Positions 1-5,169 of a stretch of DNA of 5,276 nucleotides are shown here, one piece after another (positions within the stretch are counted from its first letter, which is position 1; each line of letters begins with the position of its first letter). The translations under genes were made by a program, and so were the position numbers. Under the pieces are notes generated by a model that saw only the letters and a program-made list of their open reading frames with translations, did not search any database and was not told the origin of the DNA. The stretch comes from an uncultured Collinsella sp. Lineage in GTDB: Bacteria; Actinomycetota; Coriobacteriia; Coriobacteriales; Coriobacteriaceae. The stretch spans positions 1 through 5,276 of the forward strand of contig UQPI01000088.1 of the NCBI GenBank assembly GCA_900542945.1, written 5' to 3'.

Positions 1-19
1 AGCGGGCCTGTTCCTGTTT

Positions 20-41
20 CGGTGAGGATTCAGCCTCACCG
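20..41. terminator. Hairpin downstream of trpS, possible terminator
   Basis: An 8-bp perfect inverted repeat (CGGTGAGG / CCTCACCG, 20-27 and 34-41) encloses a 6-nt loop. It starts 26 bp past the trpS stop codon, a usual place for a transcription end. Read in the trpS direction, however, the hairpin is followed by GAAACAGGAAC rather than a run of T. On the plus strand the tail is TCTATGTTGT, only modestly T-rich. It may be a weak or factor-assisted terminator for trpS, or a bidirectional or plus-strand terminator for a gene to the left of the window. Confidence 0.35.
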
Positions 42-66
42 TCTATGTTGTGCGAAGGCGCTTTGC

Positions 67-1116
67 CTAGTACACCATGCCCATGGCGTCCTGAACTTCG
101 GCCAGGGTCTGCTCGGCAATCTCGTTGGCGCGACGGTTGCCCTCGTGCAGCACGTCCTTCACATAGTCCAGATCGTTCTCATAGCGCTGACGACGCTCGC
201 GGATCGGCGCGAAGTACTCGTTGACGGCCTCGGTCACGTACTTCTTGAGCTGGCCGGAGCCGCCCATGCCAATCTCCTCGGCAATCTCGACCTCGGAACG
301 GCCGGTGCAGATGGCGGCGGTTGAAAGCAGGCCGGACACGCCGGGGCGGTTCTCGGGATCGAACGTGATCATGCGCTCGGAGTCGGTCTGGCTCTTCTTG
401 ATGCGCTTGGCCGTCTCCTCGGCGGTCATCGAGATGTTAATGGCGTTGCCGTAGCTCTTGCTCATCTTGCGCCCGTCCAGGCCGGGCAGCAGCGGGGTCT
501 CGGACAGCAGCGCGTCGACCTCGGGGAACACCTTGCCGTAACGGTTGTTAAAGCGGCGGGCGATGGTGCGGGTGAGCTCGATGTGCGGCAGCTGGTCGCG
601 ACCGACGGGCACCACATTGCCCTTGCAGAACAGGATGTCGCAGGCCTGGTGCACCGGGTAGGTGAGCAGAAGGCCGGTGAGCTCGTGGCCCGAGGCCTCC
701 ATCTCGGCCTTGACCGTGGGGTTGCGCGCCAGCTCGGCCTCGGAGACCAGCGACAGGAACGGCAGCATGAGCTGGTTTGCGGCGGGTACGGCGGAGTGCG
801 CGTAGATCATGGTCTTGTCGGGGTCGATGCCGCAGGCAAGGTAGTCCATGACCATGTTGTACACGTTGTCCTGGATGTGCTTGGTCGTATCGCGGTCAGT
901 GATGACTTGGTAGTCGGCGATGAGCACGTTGGTCTTGGCGCCCATGTTCTGCAGCTCAACACGGCCCTCGAGGGTGCCGAAGTAGTGACCCAGGTGCAGA
1001 CGGCCGGTGGGGCGGTCGCCGGTGAGCATGGTGAACTTCTCGGGCGTTTTGGCCAGGCCCTCGCGAATGGCGTTGCTCTTTTGCAGCGCGACTTCGTAGC
1101 TGTTCTCGTTTGGCAT
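67..1116 (-). CDS. trpS: Tryptophanyl-tRNA synthetase
   Basis: This gene encodes a cytoplasmic class I aminoacyl-tRNA synthetase that charges tRNA-Trp with tryptophan using ATP. The 349-residue product has the normal family length (about 330-350). The HIGH-type ATP-binding motif is HLGH at residues 41-44, inside GDRPTGRLHLGHY. The KMSKS loop is intact at 217-221 (GRKMSKSYGN). A conserved active-site stretch, VGRDQLPHIELTR, lies at 171-183. The GDRPTG form of the first motif resembles the divergent TrpRS group found in many Gram-positive bacteria, not the E. coli type. The ATG at 1116 is preferred over an upstream in-frame ATG at 1146 because AGGAG sits 5 nt before it and the family homology begins there. 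The gene lies 161 bp downstream of the sugar-phosphate transferase on the same strand, so read-through from that gene is possible. No T-box leader motif is visible upstream. Confidence 0.97.
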   Translation of the reverse strand: MPNENSYEVALQKSNAIREGLAKTPEKFTMLTGDRPTGRLHLGHYFGTLEGRVELQNMGAKTNVLIADYQVITDRDTTKHIQDNVYNMVMDYLACGIDPDKTMIYAHSAVPAANQLMLPFLSLVSEAELARNPTVKAEMEASGHELTGLLLTYPVHQACDILFCKGNVVPVGRDQLPHIELTRTIARRFNNRYGKVFPEVDALLSETPLLPGLDGRKMSKSYGNAINISMTAEETAKRIKKSQTDSERMITFDPENRPGVSGLLSTAAICTGRSEVEIAEEIGMGGSGQLKKYVTEAVNEYFAPIRERRQRYENDLDYVKDVLHEGNRRANEIAEQTLAEVQDAMGMVY

Positions 1117-1121
1117 GATTG

Positions 1122-1126
1122 CTCCT
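1122..1126 (-). promoter_or_regulatory. Ribosome binding site of trpS
   Basis: AGGAG on the minus strand is 5 nt upstream of the ATG at 1116. It fixes the trpS start ten codons downstream of the longest possible reading frame. Confidence 0.8.
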
Positions 1127-1147
1127 AACGTATGTTCATGGGTCAAG

Positions 1148-1153
1148 ATGATA
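1148..1153 (-). promoter_or_regulatory. Possible -10 element for trpS
   Basis: TATCAT on the minus strand matches the sigma-70-type -10 consensus at five of six bases. It would start transcription near 1141, giving a leader of about 25 nt that contains the AGGAG ribosome site. No good -35 hexamer lies 16-18 bp upstream, so the call rests on the -10 and its spacing to the gene. The rest of the 1117-1277 gap is GC-rich and shows no clear terminator for the upstream gene. Confidence 0.3.
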
Positions 1154-1277
1154 ACGCGTTTATTGGAGGGTCGGGGCGTAAGTACGCGAGGGGCGGGAGA
1201 GCGGCGGCATGTGCGATGGGCGCGGCGTGGCTGCGCGTTTGGCCGGCGGCGCCTGGGCGCATCCTCGGCAGCTTACC

Positions 1278-2477
1278 CTAGCGCCTGTGGTGGCGCTCCT
1301 CCCTGCGTTCTTCTGCCGCCTGCTCCTCCTGCTTAAAGGCGGGATCGTCGGGGGTGACGAGCTCGTCCTCGTGCGTGCGCTTGTTGTAATGGTGGCGCAG
1401 CACGGGCTCAAACAGGTGCAGGTGCTTGGCAAAGGCCGCCGAGCCAATGGCGAGTACGGTAAAGATGAGCACGCGCATGGGCACCTCGACCTGGTTAATC
1501 GCGGCGGCGCCGGCCGAAAGCATGATGCACCAGGCGTAGATGAGGAGCACTGCCTGCTTTTGGTTGTAGCCCTCTTGGATCAGGCGGTGGTGGATGTGGC
1601 CCTTGTCGGCCTGCCCGATGCTAATGTGGGCGCGCTTGCGGCGCACGATGGCGCTAAACGTGTCGATGATGGGCACGCCGGCAACGATGAGCGGGATGAT
1701 AAGCGAGGTGAGCGCGGCGGTGCGGCTCACGTTGAGCAGCGAGATGGAGCCCAGTGCAAAGCCCAGAAGCAACGACCCCGAGTCGCCCAAGAAGATGCTT
1801 GCGGGGTTGAAGTTGTAGCGCAAAAAGGCCAGGCAAGCGCCAAAGAGCGCAATGGAGAGCGCGGCGGCGTCGATGCGGCCCGAGAGAACGGCCATCGAAA
1901 ACATGGTGAACGACGCGATGCCGCAGATGCCCGTGGCCAAGCCGTCGAGGCCGTCGATGAGGTTAATGATGTTGGTGAATGCCACCAGATAGATCACGGT
2001 GATGGGGTAGGCGAGCCATCCGAGCATGATCTCGCCGGGGGCAAACGGGTTGACGATGACGCCGATCCGCAGGCCGCCGATACAGGCGATAAGCGCGGCG
2101 AGGACCTGTCCGGCTAGCTTTTGCTTGGGCTTGAGCTGGAAGACGTCGTCGATAGCGCCGGTCGCAAAGATGACGGTAAAAGAAAGCGCAAGTATGGGGT
2201 AGCTGATGTGCAGACGGGGGTGGGGCACCAAAACGGGCGGCCAACCCAGGTACCAGGTGCCTAGGATTTGCACAATACAGGCAACGACCAGGCCCAAAAA
2301 CACCGCCGTTCCGCCCAAACGCGGGATGGGCTTGGTGTTGATGCGGCGCTTAGAAGGATAGTCGACGGCGTCGAGCTTAATTGCCAAGCGCTTGACCAGG
2401 GGCACCGTGAGGAAGGTCGTGATAAAGGCCGCCGCTGCCACGCATAGGTACGGTATGTAGCTCGGGGATGAAGCCAT
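1278..2477 (-). CDS. wecA: Polyprenyl-phosphate N-acetylhexosamine-1-phosphate transferase (WecA/TagO/MraY family)
   Basis: This is an integral membrane enzyme that moves a sugar 1-phosphate, usually GlcNAc-1-P from UDP-GlcNAc, onto undecaprenyl or decaprenyl phosphate. That is the first lipid-linked step of cell-wall polysaccharide or teichoic-acid-like glycan synthesis. The 399-residue product is rich in hydrophobic segments, the first at about residues 8-27. Family motifs appear in order: DAVDYPSKRRINTKPIPRLGG (36-56), the Mg-binding pair DD at 110-111, NIINLIDGLDGL (169-180), GDSGS (231-235), an Asp at 272 and the histidine motif HIHH (294-297). The HIHH motif and lack of MraY-specific features favour the WecA/TagO branch, but the sugar specificity is inferred. 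The C-terminal 35-40 residues are charged and probably cytoplasmic. The start is uncertain: ATG 2477 fits family alignment but lacks a clear Shine-Dalgarno, while the frame stays open to a GTG at 2597 and has another ATG at 2549. Confidence 0.9.
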   Translation of the reverse strand: MASSPSYIPYLCVAAAAFITTFLTVPLVKRLAIKLDAVDYPSKRRINTKPIPRLGGTAVFLGLVVACIVQILGTWYLGWPPVLVPHPRLHISYPILALSFTVIFATGAIDDVFQLKPKQKLAGQVLAALIACIGGLRIGVIVNPFAPGEIMLGWLAYPITVIYLVAFTNIINLIDGLDGLATGICGIASFTMFSMAVLSGRIDAAALSIALFGACLAFLRYNFNPASIFLGDSGSLLLGFALGSISLLNVSRTAALTSLIIPLIVAGVPIIDTFSAIVRRKRAHISIGQADKGHIHHRLIQEGYNQKQAVLLIYAWCIMLSAGAAAINQVEVPMRVLIFTVLAIGSAAFAKHLHLFEPVLRHHYNKRTHEDELVTPDDPAFKQEEQAAEERREERHHRR

Positions 2478-2608
2478 GAATCTAAAAACCGCCAAGCGTC
2501 GAAGGAAAAGGTCAAAGGTTGCTAAGCGCAAAGGGCAAAGCCGAACCATGATACTCGACCAAGGGGGGTGCATGGAATTGCACGCAGCGATAATCACTCG
2601 CTTACCAG

Positions 2609-2614
2609 ATATTA
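2609..2614 (-). promoter_or_regulatory. Possible -10 element for the wecA-like gene
   Basis: TAATAT on the minus strand lies in the 203-bp stretch between the wecA-like start (2477) and the end of the upstream structured RNA. It would give a leader of about 120 nt to ATG 2477, or a nearly leaderless mRNA if the GTG at 2597 were the start. The -35 region (CCAACA at 17-bp spacing) is a poor match. Apart from this and a 10-bp palindrome at 2652-2661, I see nothing else clear in 2478-2680. Confidence 0.25.
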
Positions 2615-2682
2615 GGGTATTGTCGATGGATTGTTGGGATGCCGGTGGGGATCCATATGGACTGTAATGGCGATTTTCGGCA

Positions 2683-2850
2683 AAAGAAAACCACCCCCCA
2701 CGTTACGAAAATGAACCCACCTAAAACAGGTGGGTGCCCTCATCGACCGTTCCAGCGTCCTTAACAACGAAGGATACCTGTACTGAGTACGACTGTGTGG
2801 GCTCCCTAAATAAACGCGACGGTTCACCCAGTTGCTCCGCGGGGGGCGGA
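2683..2850 (-). ncRNA. ssrS: 6S-like structured RNA
   Basis: An RNA of about 168 nt read from the minus strand can fold into one long rod. The closing helix pairs 2838-2849 with 2691-2702 (12 bp). It contains two G-U pairs that work only on this strand, since the plus strand would have A-C mismatches. Next comes GGGTGAACC (2821-2829) with GGTTCATTT (2709-2717), nine pairs of which three are G-U. A symmetric 14 x 14-nt bubble follows (2807-2820 facing 2718-2731). Then GGGAGCCC (2799-2806) pairs with GGGCACCC (2732-2739), seven pairs around one A-A. The apical part contains a TCCTT/AAGGA hairpin (2758-2762 / 2770-2774). The 3' bubble strand can instead form a perfect 8-bp hairpin (2715-2722 / 2728-2735). 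TTTTCTTTT follows the closing helix, which could double as an intrinsic terminator. This layout and length match 6S RNA, which binds sigma-70-type RNA polymerase holoenzyme as an open-promoter mimic. The family name is inferred from the fold, not from a database match. Confidence 0.7.
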
Positions 2851-2858
2851 ATACCTAC

Positions 2859-2887
2859 ATCATAAAGCGGCACTTTATCGATTCCAG
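2859..2887 (-). promoter_or_regulatory. Promoter of the 6S-like RNA
   Basis: On the minus strand, TATGAT (2859-2864, five of six consensus bases) lies 17 bp downstream of a weak -35, CTGGAA (2882-2887, three of six). Initiation about 7 nt after the -10 would fall near 2852, just outside the closing helix of the RNA that begins at 2849. The agreement between predicted start and helix end supports both calls. Confidence 0.5.
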
Positions 2888-2889
2888 TC

Positions 2890-2918
2890 TTGACATTACA
2901 AAAATCGTGTCGGACGAT
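2890..2918 (+). promoter_or_regulatory. Promoter of the radical SAM gene, with dyad over the -10
   Basis: A consensus -35, TTGACA (2890-2895), is followed after 17 bp by a weak -10, GACGAT (2913-2918, three of six). Transcription would start near 2925, leaving a leader of about 78 nt before ATG 3003. An inverted repeat AATCGT-N5-ACGATT (2903-2908 / 2914-2919) overlaps the -10 and could bind a regulator. The -35 is only 2 bp from the -35 of the divergent 6S-like RNA promoter, so the two promoters stand back to back and may compete or be co-regulated. Confidence 0.45.
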
Positions 2919-2989
2919 TACGGCGCCTTAGGGACGGAGCCGTCTACGCGGCCTGGCCCTTTACGTTTGAGCTGCTGAATCGTTGTTTT

Positions 2990-2993
2990 GGAG
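2990..2993 (+). promoter_or_regulatory. Ribosome binding site of the radical SAM gene
   Basis: GGAG lies 9 nt upstream of ATG 3003. The longest open frame begins at a TTG (2988) that overlaps this site and has no ribosome site of its own, so ATG 3003 is the preferred start. Confidence 0.6.
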
Positions 2994-3002
2994 CATGTTT
3001 TT

Positions 3003-3941
3003 ATGCCGACGTCGTTGACCGAACTTTTTTCGCCCGCCTGCCATTTGTGTCCGCGCCGTTGCGGTGCGGCGCGCGATGAGGGCGCGCGCGGCGTATGCGG
3101 TGCTAACGACATGCTCAGGGTGGCCCGCGCGGCGCTTCATATGTGGGAGGAGCCGCCTATCTCGGGCGAGGCCGGTTCGGGCACGATCTTCTTTAGCGGC
3201 TGCTCGCTCAAATGCGTCTATTGTCAGAACCACGAGATCTCGACCGGCAATTTTGGCCTTGAGATTCTACCTGAGCGCCTGGTCGAGATTATGCTGGAAC
3301 TGCAGGACCAGGGCGCCAATAACATCAACCTGGTGACGGCGACGCACTATGCGCACCTGTTGCCTGCCGCGATTGCCGCGGCACGGACGCGCGGGTTGGT
3401 CATCCCAATTGTCTACAACACGAGTGGTTACGAGCGCGCGAGTGCCGTGGCAGCGCTGGGCGACCTGGTCGACGTGTGGCTTACGGACTTTAAATATGCC
3501 GATGCCGGGCTTGCGCAGTCGCTTTCTCATATTAAGGACTACCCGCGCGTGGCCGTGTCGGGTCTGGCCCAGATGGCGCGCGAGATTGAGCGCCGCGGGG
3601 GAGAGCTGGTAGACGAGGACGGGCTCATGAGGCGCGGCATAATCGTGCGTCATCTGGTGCTGCCGGGGCATGCGGACGATTCGTGCCGCGTGTTGGACCT
3701 GGTGTGGCAGACGGTGGGCGACGTGCCGATCTCGGTCATGAACCAGTACACGCCCAATGCCCTCATGCGCGAACAAGGCGGCGACCTGGCGCGCGCCGTG
3801 ACGCGCGAGGAGTACGAGCAAGTGCTCGACCATGCCGACGACCTGGGCTTTACGACGATGTTCTGGCAAGAGGGCGGCGCGGTAGACGAGAGCTTCACCC
3901 CGGCCTTCGACACCACCGGTGTTCTTACCAGCGCAAAGTAG
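3003..3941 (+). CDS. Radical SAM protein of the COG1313 (PflX-like) group
   Basis: The 312-residue product carries the radical SAM signature C-x3-C-x2-C at Cys67, Cys71 and Cys74 (GCSLKCVYCQNHEIS). This binds the [4Fe-4S] cluster that cleaves S-adenosylmethionine into a 5'-deoxyadenosyl radical. A second cysteine set lies at the N terminus: Cys13, Cys16, Cys20 and Cys32 (CHLCPRRCG ... GVCG), followed by RVARAALHMWEEPPISGEAGSGTI. That layout is typical of COG1313, annotated as PflX or pyruvate formate-lyase-activating-enzyme-like proteins. Their substrate is not established, and no glycyl-radical enzyme gene is adjacent, so activation of such an enzyme should not be assumed. Later conserved-looking parts include VYNTSGYE (137-144), WLTDFKYAD (159-167) and RHLVLPGH (216-223). 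The gene has its own likely promoter and appears monocistronic. A mobile element begins 40 bp past its stop, so the reading frame was not interrupted but any native terminator may have been displaced. Confidence 0.9.
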   Translation: MPTSLTELFSPACHLCPRRCGAARDEGARGVCGANDMLRVARAALHMWEEPPISGEAGSGTIFFSGCSLKCVYCQNHEISTGNFGLEILPERLVEIMLELQDQGANNINLVTATHYAHLLPAAIAAARTRGLVIPIVYNTSGYERASAVAALGDLVDVWLTDFKYADAGLAQSLSHIKDYPRVAVSGLAQMAREIERRGGELVDEDGLMRRGIIVRHLVLPGHADDSCRVLDLVWQTVGDVPISVMNQYTPNALMREQGGDLARAVTREEYEQVLDHADDLGFTTMFWQEGGAVDESFTPAFDTTGVLTSAK

Positions 3942-3999
3942 TGCGTTCGTCGATGATTTTTCTGGGACGGGGATTAAAAAAGGCTCTGTTAGACCAGGA

Positions 4000-4028
4000 T
4001 TGACATACATGTGTCCCCACGGTGCCAT
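4000..4028 (+). promoter_or_regulatory. Possible transposase promoter in the left end
   Basis: TTGACA (4000-4005) is a perfect -35 hexamer within 20 bp of the proposed left terminus. At 17 bp spacing the -10 is TGCCAT (4023-4028), only three of six consensus bases. CCATAT (4025-4030) is an alternative at 19 bp spacing. The position, between the terminus and the transposase start, is usual for insertion elements. Confidence 0.35.
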
Positions 4029-4064
4029 ATCGTTGACCCCGTAGACCGCGATGATGGGGGCAGC

Positions 4065-5123
4065 ATGAACGCCGAAGACCTGGTCCTCAACTTCAAGAAG
4101 GACATGGCGAACCTCAGCAAGACCGAGCGCCGCCGCGCTATCGAGTCCGTCAGGGACGTGATCCGCGCGGCGGCGTTCGACGACGCGGCCGGCTCCGCCT
4201 ACGAAATCGGACGCTGCCCGCGCTGCGGGTCCGTCGCGGTCGTAAAGAAGGGCAAATCGAAGAACGGCGAGCAGCGCTACCTCTGCCGGGGCTGCGGCAG
4301 GACCTTCGGCATGGGCAGCGAGCGCATCCTGGGGACGAGCAGGCTCCCGAAGGAGACCTGGATGGCCTACGCCGAGTGCTTCGTGCTCATGCTGCCCCTG
4401 CGCGAGTGCGCGAGGCGCTGCCGCGTCTGCCTCAAGACCGCTTACACCATGCGCCACAGGCTGATCGAGTGCCTCTCGGCCTACTCCCCCTCGTTCAGGG
4501 TCGAGCGGGGCTGCGGCTGCGAGCTCGACGAGACCTACTTCCCCGAGTCGTTCAAGGGCAACCACGCGAAGGGGTCGTTCACGATGCCGCGCCCCTCCCG
4601 GCACCGCGGCAAGCAGGTGCACAGGCGCGGGCTGTCGCGCGAGCGGATCTGCGTCATGACCGGCGTGAACGACTCGAACGAGACGTTCCTCGAGGTCACG
4701 GGGCGGGGCGCCCTGTCGAGGGGGCGCGCCATGGGCGCGCTGAGGGGCCGCATCGCGGCCGCCCTGTCGGTCGTCGCGACCGACAGGGCGGCCGCCTACG
4801 TCGGCGTCCTCGCCGAGCTCGAGGTCGCCGCGCACGCGGCCTACGACCCCAAGGACCGCTCCGGGGGAACCATCAACCGGGTCAACGCCGTCCACTCGCT
4901 CCTCGGCGCCTTCATGGAGCCGTTCCGGGGCGTGTCGACGAAGCACCTCGATGCCTACCTCGCCTGGTTCAGGTGGTGCCGGACCTTCATGGCGACCGAC
5001 TCCGGCGCCGCCGAGCGCACGGTCGCGCGGCAGCTCGCGCACGGCGTCTGCAGGAGCCGCGTCCGCGACATGTTCAACGTGGAGCCGCCCTACATGGACT
5101 ACCGGGCCGCGCCCGCCGCATAG
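4065..5123 (+). CDS. IS1595-like transposase
   Basis: The 352-residue product is a DDE-type transposase that would cut and join the ends of its element. An N-terminal zinc ribbon is formed by Cys51, Cys54, Cys74 and Cys77 (CPRCG ... CRGCG), as in IS1595/IS1016/ISXO2-type enzymes. A helix-turn-helix-like stretch follows at about 95-135. The catalytic core shows Asp155 in ELDETYFPES and Asp240 in VVATDRAAAY. The third catalytic position probably lies in INRVNAVHSLL (270-280), where an Asn rather than Glu may be used, or slightly beyond it. The region GVSTKHLDAYLAWFRW (289-304) matches the conserved C-terminal block of the family. ATG 4065 is preferred over GTG 4011 because the protein pattern starts there and GGGGG lies 4 nt upstream. 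No frameshift or stop interrupts the gene, so it may be active. Codons 231-244 form a near-perfect palindrome (described separately). Confidence 0.9.
   Translation: MNAEDLVLNFKKDMANLSKTERRRAIESVRDVIRAAAFDDAAGSAYEIGRCPRCGSVAVVKKGKSKNGEQRYLCRGCGRTFGMGSERILGTSRLPKETWMAYAECFVLMLPLRECARRCRVCLKTAYTMRHRLIECLSAYSPSFRVERGCGCELDETYFPESFKGNHAKGSFTMPRPSRHRGKQVHRRGLSRERICVMTGVNDSNETFLEVTGRGALSRGRAMGALRGRIAAALSVVATDRAAAYVGVLAELEVAAHAAYDPKDRSGGTINRVNAVHSLLGAFMEPFRGVSTKHLDAYLAWFRWCRTFMATDSGAAERTVARQLAHGVCRSRVRDMFNVEPPYMDYRAAPAA
4724..4740. repeat. Short GC-rich inverted repeat in the transposase gene
   Basis: GCGCGCC (4724-4730) and GGCGCGC (4734-4740) are perfect 7-bp arms around an ATG loop. It lies 14 bp before a much longer palindrome in the same gene. 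Taken alone it could be chance in such GC-rich coding sequence. Confidence 0.6.
4755..4795. repeat. Perfect 19-bp inverted repeat inside the transposase gene
   Basis: Arms 4755-4773 and 4777-4795 are perfectly complementary over 19 bp and are separated by only three bases (TCG). Each outer end reads GCGGCCGC. The repeat is in frame with the transposase and covers codons 231-244 (AAALSVVATDRAAA), including the codon of the likely catalytic Asp240. As RNA it would form a very stable hairpin within the open reading frame, and as DNA it could extrude a cruciform. Whether it has a role is unknown. Confidence 0.95.
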
Positions 5124-5125
5124 AG

Positions 5126-5146
5126 GCGGTAGAATGGTCGCACCGC
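5126..5146 (+). promoter_or_regulatory. Possible antitoxin promoter and operator
   Basis: TAGAAT (5130-5135) matches five of six bases of the -10 consensus and stands out in this GC-rich stretch, 7 bp past the transposase stop. The -35 at 17 bp spacing is poor. A short dyad, GCGGT-N11-ACCGC (5126-5130 / 5142-5146), overlaps the -10 and the likely start point near 5142. RelB-type antitoxins usually repress their own operon through such dyads, so this is a candidate operator. The dyad is short enough to be chance. Confidence 0.35.
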
Positions 5147-5154
5147 GATACACG

Positions 5155-5160
5155 AGGAGG
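5155..5160 (+). promoter_or_regulatory. Ribosome binding site of the antitoxin gene
   Basis: AGGAGG, a full Shine-Dalgarno match, lies 9 nt upstream of ATG 5170. It indicates that the antitoxin gene is translated independently of the transposase. Confidence 0.7.
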
Positions 5161-5169
5161 GGTGAGGCC

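Noticed and set aside
583..1128. A plus-strand open frame opposite trpS
   Set aside because: It lies entirely antisense to a confidently identified gene and has no recognisable protein pattern.
1117..1277. T-box or tryptophan leader upstream of trpS
   Set aside because: The 161-bp gap has no T-box sequence, no run of Trp codons in a leader peptide and no terminator-antiterminator pair.
1209..2117. A plus-strand open frame of about 300 codons opposite the WecA-like gene
   Set aside because: Its translation is repetitive in Asp, Gly, Ala, Val and Arg. It mirrors the real gene's codons and has no domain or ribosome site that would support it.
2652..2661. Perfect 10-bp palindrome TCCATATGGA in the WecA-like leader
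   Set aside because: It is short, has no second copy nearby and no placement relative to a convincing promoter, so chance is a sufficient explanation.
2476..2667. A 63-codon plus-strand frame with a Lys/Arg-rich start
   Set aside because: Its basic N terminus is the antisense of the region just upstream of the WecA-like start. There is no convincing ribosome site or promoter, and nothing in it resembles a known small protein.
2612..2827. A 71-codon minus-strand frame
   Set aside because: It runs through the helices of the structured RNA and into the leader beyond. The RNA fold explains the sequence better than a protein does.
2683..2850. A riboswitch controlling the WecA-like gene
   Set aside because: I found no conserved core of the TPP, SAM, FMN, cobalamin, purine or T-box classes. 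The closing helix with its U-rich tail ends the RNA about 200 bp before the gene, which suits a free-standing RNA better.
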